Part shown: positions 32,335 through 41,973 of the stretch, piece after piece
Layout: every line of letters starts with the position of its first letter
How positions within the stretch are numbered: the first letter of the stretch is position 1
NCBI GenBank assembly: GCA_949316235.1
Contig: OX438751.1
Location: 23,064,801 to 23,128,800, forward strand
Source: Oegoconia quadripuncta
Taxonomy: Eukaryota; Arthropoda; Insecta; Lepidoptera; Autostichidae
Length of the DNA: 64,000 bases
Direction: 5' to 3'
Notes under the pieces: model-generated
Told to the model about the DNA's origin: nothing
Databases searched by the model: none
What the model saw: only the letters and a program-made list of their open reading frames with translations
Made by a program: the position numbers and the translations under genes

Positions 32335-32516
32335 AAAATATCTTAGTACACGTCGCGCAATCGTATTCGCTATTCATCATCGATTAACGAAGTCAATTTT
32401 GGATGGGTGACCACTAATTTAGTTTTCTTTATGAGTGTTTCCGTGCGTCAGGGCGCAAAGTTGGACCTTGTTGCTAACAATTGACAGTAGCTGTTAAGCT
32501 AAGTGGGTGTCCTAAG
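32335..32516 (+). mobile_element. Candidate 5S-rRNA-derived SINE, copy 1
   Basis: CGATTAACGAAGTCAA (32381) and TTTGGATGGGTGACCAC (32398) match the internal part of eukaryotic 5S rRNA (CGATCACCGAAGTCAAG... CTTGGATGGGTGACCGC, from memory), with about 18 nt missing between. The 3' part (TGAGTGTTTCCGTGCGTCAG, GTTGGACCTTGTTGCTAACA) is shared with 57263-57440 (-). It is directly followed by palindromic module F. The relation to 5S is a resemblance by eye. Confidence 0.55.
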
Positions 32517-32645
32517 CGACAGCGGTGGATGTACACCAACTAAACTAAACTAAAACCAGTTTTGGAGTGGTGCCGTCGCATCGTACTGTTCCAGGGAGAA
32601 AGGGACAGTACTATGTACTGTGTACATCTGAATCGACACCAATGT
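32517..32645. mobile_element. Palindromic module F, one arm shortened
   Basis: GGATGTACACCAACTAAACT and the centre CATCGTACTGTTCCAGGGAG are inverted relative to 57170-57200. The right end reads GTGTACATCTGAATCGACAC. The right arm lacks the CTAAACTAAA stretch. Confidence 0.7.
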
Positions 32646-33263
32646 CTAATAGTTGAGGCACTCGTGGTGTAACCACATTCGATATTCGTTACGTTACCTG
32701 ACTGTCTGATGGTCTGTAGTCTGAACAAATGCACTAGGGTTCGCGTGGGTCTGAAACTCGGTGGTTCATGCCCCTGTAGGCCACACTTGACTTAACGACT
32801 GCTTTCTATTGAATACAAAAGGAACCGACTATTTAATGTGCTTTTCGAAGCACGGAAATACTCGTATTAAAATGCCACAAGTGGTATACTTCCAAAGACT
32901 AACCGCGCCAAACATTGTTTATATTCAGATATTTATACCTAATATTTTAATTATTATAATCAGATATTTATATGTAGACATAATATAACCATGTAACTTT
33001 CTCATAAATAATTTTGTTATACAAAGCAACCTGTTGTGTGCCATGATATATATCATCACTAATTAGTGAAAACTGTTTTGGCTTATGTGTTGTATTTTTG
33101 TTACAACCATATTGTATTAGTATTAGCTGTTTGTTTCCCAGAAGTAAATAAAAAAAAAAAAAAAAAAAAAAAATATTCGTTAATGTCGTTTTACAACAAA
33201 CAAATATTATAACAGCAATATATAATTATATTAGAAATTTAATGTATTTTATAGCAATATACT
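32646..33263. other. No gene; poly-A at 33147-33173
   Basis: Sequence ends in a 27-A run preceded by CCCAGAAGTAAATA, likely a decayed retroposon 3' end of unknown class. Confidence 0.4.
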
Positions 33264-33552
33264 GCCAGACCTTATTATACGACTTGACGATCTGTTTGGT
33301 GTAGTGGTTAGAAACTCTGACCAATATATAAAACGTCGCGGGTTCGAATCCCGCTAGGGGCATATGTTTGTACGATGAATACAGATATGTGATAAGGTTA
33401 TGGATGTTTTTCATTTATACATGTATTTATTTACAAAAAAAAAACTATTTGTCTATTTGTCTAACCTTGTCTAACCGTCTGGTATCAATAATATAAGCTT
33501 AGGTGCTTACCGTGGATCTAGATGCCGCTGTGTGTATGTGCAAAGATATTTA
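33264..33552 (+). mobile_element. SINE family C, near full length, with shared upstream sequence
   Basis: GATCTGTTTGGTGTAGTGGT, box B GGTTCGAATCCCGC and the tail to CTAGATGCCGCTGTGTG. The ~25 bp before the head (GCCAGACCTTATTATACGAC) recurs before the head relic at 61750-61785. Confidence 0.85.
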
Positions 33553-33672
33553 TTTATATATTATTCTTTATTGCACATAAAAACATGTTGACAATCAATC
33601 GGAAATATTGTACAAAGGTGAGCTTATCTCTAATAGAGATCTCTTCCAGCCAACCTCAGTGGTGGTTAGAGC
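33553..33672 (-). mobile_element. LINE family H 3' UTR
   Basis: TATTCTTTATTGCACATAAA, GGTGAGCTTATCTCTAATAG and AGATCTCTTCCAGCCAACCT are nearly identical to 62320-62425. 3' UTR only. Confidence 0.7.
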
Positions 33673-33789
33673 ATTGTGCGGGACGGTGAACAAAAAGTGC
33701 AGTTATGGAATGACAAATCTAATTACAATATACTATATATATAGGTATATAATATTATAATTATTTTTTAAGAGAATCGATATGAAAAA

Positions 33790-33890
33790 TGAGAATCTGT
33801 AATTGGCATGACTTTGGCTTGTAAATTTTGTGTAATATTTTTTATAATGATGCTGTTGATTCTGTATTACCAATAAAATAAAATAAAATA
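33790..33890 (+). mobile_element. LINE family G 3' end
   Basis: GTAATTGGCATGACTTTGGC, TTATAATGATGCTGTTGATT and an (AAAAT)n tail match 20660-20755. Confidence 0.6.
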
Positions 33891-33989
33891 TGTTATTTAC
33901 ATACATACACATGCTTTATTATTCGTTATATGATTTTTTCTTTTGCAGACAATAAACTGCTAAACCCCAAATTTACTAAGTTTCCTATT

Positions 33990-34115
33990 TCAATGCTCAG
34001 GTTGACTGGAAGAGATCTCTTAAAGAGATAAGTCCACCTTTGTACGTGACCTATTGTTTGTACTCTGTTATTGTAATATTTTGGTGCAATAAAGAATAAA
34101 TACACTACTAGAATA
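33990..34115 (+). mobile_element. LINE family H 3' UTR
   Basis: GACTGGAAGAGATCTCTTAA AGAGATAAG, CCACCTTTGTAC and TGCAATAAAGAATAAATAC. Orientation is opposite to 33553. Confidence 0.65.
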
Positions 34116-34710
34116 CAGAAATACACTTAATTATAAAATTACACGTGTTTATTAGTAAACTATATAATATAAATAAATAAATATCACATATTATCTTTAT
34201 GAATATTCACAATAAATAAGTTTAGTTCGGCAAAATTTCCGCCCGTATGGTTTCGTTACGCAGAATAGGAAATCTGCTATATTATCAAAGGCGCCGTTGT
34301 GTTCTGATTTATAGTTCCAAACATTCATCAGTCATTGCGGTTGCTTATCCCTGACAGTAGTGGTGTTATCATAGCATTTTATTAGCTAATAAAAACAATA
34401 ATTAATCATTTGGAAAACAAAATATTGCGGTGATACTTACCACCTGCAGTTTGAATGTAACAGTAGTTCCATTTAAAATCTAATAACATAATATCACATA
34501 GCGAAAAAATATTATTTGTTTGTATCCTGAAGGAAAAACCAATTTTACAGACGGACATAATTACAATTTTTTTTTCTAAGGTTTATACAGGGAACGAACA
34601 ATTTTAGTGTAATAATAATAATAATGTTTTTTCCTGGAAGCCTACTTGAAAGTACAATCTGTTAAAAGTATTTTACAATGTATGTAATTAATAACATTAG
34701 AGAGTAATCA
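34116..34710. other. No recognisable feature
   Basis: AT-rich with an (ATA)n stretch near 34610. No gene. Confidence 0.45.
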
Positions 34711-34901
34711 GTGTGCGAAGTGCGAGTTTTGTCTCGCTTTTAACTTTACCATCGCGTTCGCGTTTACGCAAAAAGTATCTATGAAAAAAATAGTTTTGCA
34801 AACTATCCGCTAGAGGCGCTGCACATTTCTTCATACAAATTGTCACGTAAACGTGAACGCGGTAGTAAAGTTAAGTTGAAACAAAACTCGCACTCCGCCC
34901 T
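34711..34901. mobile_element. MITE-like element with ~50-bp inverted repeats
   Basis: The left arm (34720-34768: GTGCGAGTTTTGTCTCGCTT, TAACTTTACCATCGCGTTCG, CGTTTACG) is mirrored by 34846-34894 with a few mismatches. The ~77-bp centre includes CGCTAGAGGCGCTGCACATT. No obvious direct repeats at the ends let me fix a superfamily. Confidence 0.8.
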
Positions 34902-35139
34902 CAGAGGCCAAGAAACATACGAGGGAGTCATTGACGCTAAAATGGGTCTAAACCTGTACTATAGCGTCGACTGTATTATTAGTAGGTGCTGATTACTAAC
35001 TGGGTGATACATAACATTGGTATCCATTAGTGATCATCACAATAATAAAATGTGCAATGAATAAAGCTGGTACTGACTAGTTTGTGTATTATGAATTGAG
35101 TCTATGTTGTGATTTGAGTGGTGTGTATCCTAACCACCT
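34902..35139. other. No recognisable feature
   Basis: Unique-looking sequence. Confidence 0.4.
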
Positions 35140-35560
35140 TTCGGAGAAACTCGTGGGGTAGCTCTTTTTAAAAACAGGTTTCTGTATTACAAGAAGGGAA
35201 AATAATATTTCATTATTAAATTGTGAAATAGCCTGGCATACGAACGAGCTGGTTGATTATCATCCAAATACTCTGATATTTTATAATATGCTCTCTGAAT
35301 AAGTTTCTGTTTTATAGAATCTTTAAATTTATTTAAGGGGACACTTTGTGCATCATTGGGAACCTTATTGAATAAACGTATGCATAGCCCTCTGAATGAA
35401 TTACTGCTTTTGCGGAGTCTGCTTACATGACCTGCAAGTTTATCTTCATTTCTTACATCATGTTTATCACTATTTTTCCTAAACGATGCTATATTTCTTT
35501 TAAATATATTATGAGATTCAAAAATGTACATCTTATTATACATATAATTAATATTATTAA
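35140..35560 (-). pseudogene. LINE family D 3' end with ~100 codons of ORF
   Basis: The minus frame reads NIASFRKNSDKHDVRNEDKL AGHVSRLRKSSNSFRGLCIR LFNKVPNDAQSVPLNKFKDS IKQKLIQRAYYKISEYLDDN. This is the C-terminal region after the reverse transcriptase in CR1/jockey-type elements. It is the longest family D coding stretch in the window. It has no RT motifs and its usual KHSWT-stop end is altered by a small deletion, so translation would run on into the UTR. Confidence 0.75.
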
Positions 35561-35565
35561 TATAA

Positions 35566-35798
35566 TAAATAATAAATAAATATCCTTGGGCACACACACA
35601 GCGCCATCTATTTCCACTTTAAGCAACTATAGGCTTGTGTTGTGGATACCAGATGGTTGATATACTACATATTTTTTTTTTGTAAATAAATACTTATTAT
35701 AAATGAAAGCATCCATAACTCGGGTACACGTGTCTGTATTCATCATACAAAAATATGCCCCTTGCGGGATTCGAACCCGCGACCTTTTGGTATATAAT
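35566..35798 (-). mobile_element. SINE family C, near full length
   Basis: Reverse of the family: tail ATATCCTTGGGCACACACAC AGCGCC... to head GCGGGATTCGAACCCGCGAC CTTTTGGTAT. The box-A half is lost after about 35795. Confidence 0.83.
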
Positions 35799-36144
35799 TA
35801 TATAATGTTCATATTATTAACAATATATCATAACAGAATATTATACTCTTTAAATTTATCTATACGTGAGTTTAACAGTTTGTAATCCACGCAGACGAAG
35901 TCAGAAGAAACAGCTTGTTCACAATAAACATGTCCGTCAACTCAATCTCAAAAATAGCCCAACTAACAAATATCAGAATTCGATTACCCATGTAGTCAAT
36001 TTTAACTCCGAGTTCCGCGTACTCGTAGATGTGGATCCTAAAATATGGTCAGCTATCTCTGATGGATCGCAGAGATATCTCGGTATTCGGTGTAACAACT
36101 CACTAGTATGACTCGGAGATCACGTTTACTGGATGAGCATTCCT
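35799..36144. other. No gene; CACGCAGACGAAGTC string
   Basis: TAATCCACGCAGACGAAGTC near 35883 resembles the Helitron-like 3' end, but no CTAG follows. A frame at 35866-36111 is unrecognised. Confidence 0.4.
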
Positions 36145-36420
36145 GACGACCTGTTGGTGCAGTGGTTAGAAACTCTGCTGCTATACAAAAAGGTCGCGGG
36201 TTCGAATCCCGCTAGGGGCATATGTTTGTATGATGAATACAGACATGTGTTCCCGAGTTATTGATGTTTTTCGTTTTTATACATTTTATTTATTTCCAAA
36301 AAAAAAATGTGTTTGTGTAGTTTATCAACCGTCTGGTATCTATAATACAAGCCTAGTTGCTTAGTGTGGAACTAGATGGCGCTGTGTGTATGTGCAAAGA
36401 TATTTATGTATTTATTATTC
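36145..36420 (+). mobile_element. SINE family C, near full length
   Basis: GACGACCTGTTGGTGCAGTG, box B GGTTCGAATCCCGC and the tail CAACCGTCTGGTATCTATAA...TTAGTGTGGAACTAGATGGC. Confidence 0.87.
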
Positions 36421-36639
36421 CTACATGACTGTAGAAATATAAATTAGAAAGGTGGAGGAATCTTAAACTCTTGTGTCAAATTACATTAGTTTTCCGTCTG
36501 CGACTTCGTCTACGTGAAACTGGAAATTAAAAGCAATTAATAGCTAGCGCCATCTTGATTTTTTTTAATAGAACTATCGGCATCGAATAGCCATATAAAG
36601 ATTTCGTTGTTACTGCTTAACTACGATGAGACAGCGACG

Positions 36640-36870
36640 CGCATAGTGACGAGCGCTCTGTGAATCTTAATAACTATTTAAGTATTAAAAACCAAAAAAA
36701 AAACCGACAGCTATTTTGTATTTTGCGGACGCCATGTTGACTTTTTTTTTCCGTAAAATGTATCCTATAACACTCTGGGTACAAAGACGCTTCTAACGAC
36801 ACCATGCACTTCGAAATCGGGCAATCCGTTTGGCTACAGGATGCGCTAAAAAACGGACATGGGTCAGTCG
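36640..36870 (-). repeat. Dispersed repeat family E
   Basis: TAACTATTTAAGTATTAAAA, TGTATTTTGCGGACGCCATG, GTATCCTATAACACTC and CTTCGAAATCGGGCAATCCG match 63310-63480. Confidence 0.65.
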
Positions 36871-37621
36871 GGTAAAAACGCTTGTCGTGCCGCTAATCGC
36901 GCAAGGTCGAGGCCAAGCGTTATTAGAAAAAATGCCGAAATAGGTCTTTATTTCTACAGTAGTCTACATACAACAAATAATTATTTAAAGAAGGTTTGAA
37001 ATATATTTTTGACCTCCTTAAAATTCCAAAACCATTTTTTAGGGCATAGCAGACATTAGCGTAGATCCTTATTTACGTAATTACATACATTAGGACTATT
37101 GATGCGACCGTACAATAACTGAAAAACAAATACTGAATTTAAGAATGGCGAAAAATATGTATTAGAGTTATTAAGGTTAAGCACATGTGATTCACGCGGC
37201 GGAGGTCATCAAACCTCTTAGCAGCTTCTGCTATCCTGGTACTTATAAGTATAACGGTGACATTGCAAACGGTTTTTTGGTTTCATGTAAGTACGTACTT
37301 GATATTAAACTACTTGGTTTTTGTATTGTTAATTGAACACTTAGGCGGATTACTTAAGGCAAACATTTCTTTATAGAAAACTGTGTAGTTGGTTAGATTA
37401 TGTTTGGTCACAGATTAGTAATAAGTTACTAAGTTTGGTTGCTTTGGATACTATCGAGGAGTCCCATCCAGTGGGGCTCCCCTTTGAGCAGCGCAGTTTC
37501 CAATAATAAATAAATAAATATTTCGGACACTCCGCCATACCTAACCATCCGTCTATAAAATGATTAATTTATACATCTACCTACGACAGATTATATACTA
37601 CACGAATGAAATTTCTATTCG
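36871..37621. other. No recognisable feature
   Basis: No gene. 37500-37545 (AAATAAATAAATATTTCGGA CAC) is like the C2 tail in reverse, too short to call. Confidence 0.45.
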
Positions 37622-37647
37622 TGTGATACATCAACCATCTGGTATCC
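37622..37647 (+). mobile_element. SINE family C tail scrap
   Basis: TGATACATCAACCATCTGGT ATCCAC only, directly abutting the LINE D fragment. Confidence 0.5.
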
Positions 37648-37715
37648 ACAAATAAAGATAAACTTCCAGGTCACATAAGTCGCCTCCGCAAAGTCGGTAA
37701 TTAAATCAAAGGGTT
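37648..37715 (+). pseudogene. LINE family D, left part of a split copy
   Basis: AATAAAGATAAACTTCCAGG and CATAAGTCGCCTCCGCAAAG (peptide NKDKLPGHISRLRKVGN) match 52840-52890. It continues at 38056 after the nested insertion. Confidence 0.75.
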
Positions 37716-38055
37716 TTTTTTTAATCTAAATTTATGTAGAGCGGGATTTTTTATATTTCACCCTCATAGGGCTCTCTTATATTAGGTTACCTAATAAATA
37801 AACATACATGTACCACATGACTATAGTTAGGTAGTTCTATTACACAAGCAAATTTTAACAAATTCATATAGCTTCTTGGCCACTTCAGAATCTGGAGTAG
37901 ACAGGAGGCTGTTTACTATGCCTACATTATAATTTCTTAAACCGAGTTGTCGCCTCAATGCCTCGTTTCGCCCGCATTCCATTGTAATATGAAAGACATC
38001 TTCGACGACTCCACATTGGCTACAATTGGGAGTATCAGATTTACGCATCAGGAAG
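37716..38055 (-). pseudogene. Nested 5'-truncated LINE with zinc-finger C-terminus
   Basis: The minus frame reads FLMRKSDTPNCSQCGVVEDV FHITMECGRNEALRRQLGLR NYNVGIVNSLLSTPDSEVAK KLYEFVKICLCN, the terminal CX2C-X8-H-X4-C finger and tail of a LINE polyprotein. A T-run at 37714-37722 is the poly-A side. CAAAGGGTT at 37707-37715 and CAAAGGTT at 38056-38063 form an imperfect target duplication inside LINE D. The reading frame that starts at 38081 begins in host LINE D sequence and is artificial. Confidence 0.78.
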
Positions 38056-38425
38056 CAAAGGTTATGTATACGCTTTTTCAATAAGGTTCTTGCGTGTTGA
38101 TATACAAAATCTTCCTTCCAAAGTTACCATAAAACAGAAAGTTATTAAGAAAGCATATTATAAAACATAAAATATCAAATATATCATCCCTGGACATAAC
38201 CAGCTCGTTCGCACCTCAGACTATTTCACAATTTAATAATGAAATATAAAAACATTTTTGTAATACAAAAACCTGTTTTTAAAAAGCAACCCCTTGAGCT
38301 TCTTTCTAGTTCTGCATAAGGTAAAACTGCATTTTGAACGAGCAGTAACTTAAAAAATGTAAAATTGACTATTTTAGTGTACCCTGTGTACCCACAAAAC
38401 AAAGAATTTTTGACTCTGACATAAT
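38056..38425 (+). pseudogene. LINE family D, right part of the split copy
   Basis: GGTTATGTATACGCTTTTTC resumes family D where 37713 left off, through KLIKKAYY-type codons and the UTR (GAAATATAAAAACATTTTTG, CAGTAACTTAAAAAATGTAA) to the tail near 38415. Confidence 0.75.
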
Positions 38426-40689
38426 ACAAGAATAGTTTCTTATTGTGGTAGGTACTAGATGGTGCTGTAAATCCAAAACATAAAGTTCTGATAGTTCTAG
38501 TTCAGTTCTAATTTGTAATAATTTTATTAAACTTCTTAAATCTTTGAATATTTTATAAAAAAAATGCCTTAAAGGAAGAGGCCTATCCAGTAGATTCGAG
38601 TGTTGTCTAAAGCAGCGGTCACCATTGTGGGCTGTTGGCCTAACTAATGAAAACGTAATGATTAGGCGAAATTATTCTATCAGACAGAGACCCTGTCTTG
38701 CCGACCCTATTTTTTAGCTCATTGATTTTTTAGAGTTCCTCATGCCATGTAATTTTTTAAAATTTTATTTCTCTTAAGGCAAAGATACAACACTAAATAA
38801 CGCAGATTTTAATATATTAGAATCACATAAGCCAATAAAGTTTCCACTAATAGCCTCTACAGACAGTCTTGAGTAGGTAGAATCTGATTACAAAAAAAAT
38901 TCCTTTCAATATTAAAAAAAGCAGGAAAAAATCTAGAAGTCTAGAAAAAATCTAGTCGAAGATTTTTTCAATTCATTCAATTTCAATTCAATTCAATTCA
39001 ATCAATTCCTTGAGTTTCTTAAGTCTTCTCGGTCTTTTTCACAACTTTTAGCTTTTCCTTCCATAATCGTTCTGATATTTTCCATTTCTTTAACCTTTTC
39101 TTTCTTTGTGGTTCCAATTACGTCCCAGTTCTCATTAATCTTCTCCAAAACATTATTGTTTATTAGAATGTCCTGTGCAATTTTATCTTTCCTTCCTTTT
39201 TCATACTACATTATTTTTTTCTTTGAATCTTTGCATCATAGTCTATTTTTCTTAAACTCATTTAAACATTACTGAACGTAATATTCAATAAAATCTATCG
39301 TAAAAATATCCACCTTGTTTGTGAGGATTACAAAATTCAACATTTAACAATTCATAATAATCTTTTGTATAAATTAAAGAATGGCTTGAATATTTTAATG
39401 TTTCCAAAAACTAAAAATGTTTAACCAGAACCCTAGCAAACGCATGGCAAAAAATTAAATCCCCCAAACCATTGCGATGACGAGCGACTTTCACATCCCC
39501 AACAAAATTATGTAATCAAATTAATGTGACAGTCGACGGGTGACGTATCAGGCAGGCTAGCCACGTTTTAATGTATCACGCAATTCAAACAGTGCAAAGA
39601 ATTTAAATTAATATGTATGTCTTTATCGAAATTGATATCAACGATATGTGACTTTTACTGTCTTTTTATGGTACTGTCTACTGTATAATCCTTTGGAAGC
39701 CTCTCTTACATCAGTTTCCATAAGATGACTTACCTAAATCGCCAAGCTTGAGTCATCGCAGTTGGCAGCTCCATATCTATGATGCTATTGACGACGACAT
39801 TTGTTCTACTTTGTCCATTACCACACGTATAAAGGAACAGAAACAAGCCGCTACATTGTGTCTTTCTCCGACATAGATTATTTTCCCTATGTTCATAAAG
39901 AGTCTATAAATTTAAATGGTGTAAGTAGCGTGGCCATTTTAAACTACCCGCTATTGTGAAATTCAAGATTCAAATTCCGAATACAAAAGACGACCAACAA
40001 AAGAATCTATATCGAACCTTAGTCAATTAAGGTCATTCTTCTTCCCTCGTGCTCGATAAAATAAATACGGACAACAATAAATAAAAAAGAAAAATATATT
40101 AGGGCCTCGTTGAAGGCAATCCGGCGATATGACAGGTGACGTGGCGATCAAAGCCGACAAAAATGGCCAGTCATCGCCAAATGATTATCGGCCTCCTTCG
40201 TTGTCAGATCAGTAGACGTTATTGGGCCTGATAAAAAAGAAATCTGAATGGATACCGATTTTGGAGGTATTATAGTTTCCGATGCTAGAGGTTCTACTAA
40301 TATTATAGCTATTATTAAACTATACATATTAATGTATGAAATGAATTAAGGCTTAAAAAATTACTCGACAAAGAAAAATAGGTAAAAATGGTATAAAATT
40401 GTAGTACAAGAAAATTAGTTATGAACTAATCTTAAAAGGTTTGAGCAACTATTTTTTGTCAGTAGTGCTGCTAGATGGCTATTTTAATATGCTCAGAATA
40501 TATTAAAAACTTATAGGGTAGATAATATCGTGTCTATAAAAAATACATAGATCCATGAAACAGCGATAATTTTTAAAATAGATTATCAATTCATCTACAC
40601 AAAACATAAATATGAATTTTATAGATGGATCATATTTATATCTTATGTCAGAATTTATAAAAGTAACACATAAACTATCTAAAAATAAT
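38426..40689. other. No recognisable feature (2.3 kb)
   Basis: AT-rich. A CAATT-repeat run at 38965-39005 (TCAATTCAATTCAATTC) is the only structure. I see no coding frame, RNA gene or repeat family. It is among the longest unexplained stretches here. Confidence 0.45.
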
Positions 40690-40905
40690 TGTTTTTCAGC
40701 GCATCTGAATGAGGCAGATTGATCATTCCCAATACGTACTGTAAGGTTAATTCGCTGGCCGAGATAGCTGCTAGCCTTTCTTCTTTCGGAGACCTCGTTC
40801 AGACGCGCTAAGAGCTCTTCAAAAACCCCCATACCCCTAAGGGCTCCACGCTGAAGGGTGCAAACGGAAATGCGTAAATGATATTTTTCAAATACTCCTG
40901 ATTCT
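40690..40905 (-). pseudogene. Retroelement-like ORF fragment related to 22401-22650
   Basis: The minus strand reads VEPLGVWG in one frame, then after a shift FEELLARLNEVSERRKASSY LGQRINLTVRIGN. This lines up with ESLGPWPSDTKKFIKEVSDL...QRLSLAVQRGN at 22.4 kb. One frameshift and a following AT-rich run-on show that it is dead. The family is unnamed. Confidence 0.5.
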
Positions 40906-41333
40906 GATCATCTTCTTTAATCAGCTCCCATTAGAACTATTAATGATAAAAAAATAGAAAATTTTCTGGAGCAAACGACGAAAAAGGAATGTCTCAAAGT
41001 TTTTTCCTTTGAAAATTTAAAAGAAACGTTTAAGACTGTGACAGAGGAACTTGGGATTTCTGTTCGAATCGTTCGGACAATCTTATTGGAAAACTTTTTA
41101 CGGACTGGTTTCGACAGCATAGGTAGATATCGTAGCTAGACGGAGACGCCGGGTGTGGCTGCATTATCTGCCCGAGTTATTTGTCTAATAGTACATTTTT
41201 ATGTTAGTTACCTATTTGTAAAATAGACAACTGGATTGACCTGCTTGAACAGCTGAATCTTAAACATCCGTCATAAGATCGCATATCAGTTTATATAAGA
41301 TAAATTTCGGTAATTGTATAAAATTATTCCGAC
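40906..41333. other. No recognisable feature
   Basis: A 67-codon minus frame at 40917-41120 is unrecognised. Otherwise empty up to the inverted repeat at 41334. Confidence 0.4.
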
Positions 41334-41367
41334 GGGTTCCGGGCTATTTGTATTAACCGCCATTTTT
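41334..41367 (+). repeat. Left terminal inverted repeat (34 bp)
   Basis: Partner at 49193-49226. Bases beyond the outer end (C at 41333 versus G in the mirrored right flank) no longer match, which sets the boundary. Confidence 0.85.
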
Positions 41368-41579
41368 GAAACTTCACACCAGAGCAGTTTAAAGTTTCGA
41401 TTTTCAGAAAAAAAATCATAACTTTAGCAAATCGCATTATTTTTTCAAAGCAAAGGAAATTTCTGTTTCTGTTACACATTATTCATATTTTGATTAATGT
41501 TTTTTTCTGATATTCCTATTTTTAACGAAAATAAATGTCGATTAATACAAAATGACCCACATTTTCCTTTTTTTTGTTC

Positions 41580-41747
41580 CAGGCTAAATGACTTAACCAC
41601 CTAGGTTTATTAATATATGTTCCAAGCTACTTGACTTAACCGCTTAAGTTTATTAATACATGTTCCAAGCTACTTGACATAACCGCCTACGTTTATTAAT
41701 ACATGTTCCAAGCTACTTGCATCAACCGCCTAGGTTTATTAATGCAT
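41580..41747 (+). repeat. 42-bp tandem repeats, left block
   Basis: Four consecutive units hold GTTCCAAGCTACTTGAC, TTAACCGCCTA and GGTTTATTAATACAT-like strings, starting near 41580, 41621, 41662 and 41704. The last unit was cut by the LINE insertion and continues at 47802. Confidence 0.88.
41733..41747 (+). repeat. Target-site duplication, left copy (15 bp)
   Basis: GGTTTATTAATGCAT, identical to 47802-47816. A 14-15 bp duplication is in the range made by R1-clade endonucleases. Confidence 0.93.
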
Positions 41748-41763
41748 CCCCTCCGACGTGCCG

Positions 41764-41780
41764 CCACCTTGTTGTGGTGG
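41764..41780 (+). promoter_or_regulatory. Conserved 5'-end stem-loop of the R1-type element
   Basis: CCACC-TTGTTGT-GGTGG lies 16 nt from the element's first base. The decayed relative keeps it at 49916-49934 (TCCACC-TTGTCGT-GGTGGA on minus). This conservation in an otherwise diverged copy hints at an RNA role. That role is an inference. Confidence 0.5.
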
Positions 41781-41798
41781 AGGGGCTTGCGTGTCTCG

Positions 41799-41849
41799 AT
41801 GACCCTCAGGGCTATGCCGGATAGGGCTTCCCATACCGGACAGGCTTGA
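41799..41849 (+). CDS. Short upstream ORF in the retrotransposon 5' UTR
   Basis: ATG at 41799 opens 16 codons (MTLRAMPDRASHTGQA) and a TGA, in a different frame from ORF1, ending 125 nt before the ORF1 ATG. It could tune ORF1 translation or be incidental. No homology is recognised. Confidence 0.3.
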   Translation: MTLRAMPDRASHTGQA

Positions 41850-41973
41850 GGTGAGAGATCAGACCAAGAGCGGCACCCCCGGCGGGGCCCATAAAGGACC
41901 TGTCAGGCGGGGCGGGCGCGTCCTCGTTAGGGCGCGCTGTCTGGGGAGCTCACCCCAGAAAAAAGAGACGACG

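Noticed and set aside
41331..41333. Target duplication for the inverted-repeat element
   Set aside because: Flanks ...TTCCGAC and CTCGATT... share only CGA at different offsets. No convincing duplication.
41851..41973. Longer ORF1 starting at GTG 41851
   Set aside because: GTG is not a usual eukaryotic start. The first in-frame ATG is at 41974, although a non-ATG start cannot be excluded.
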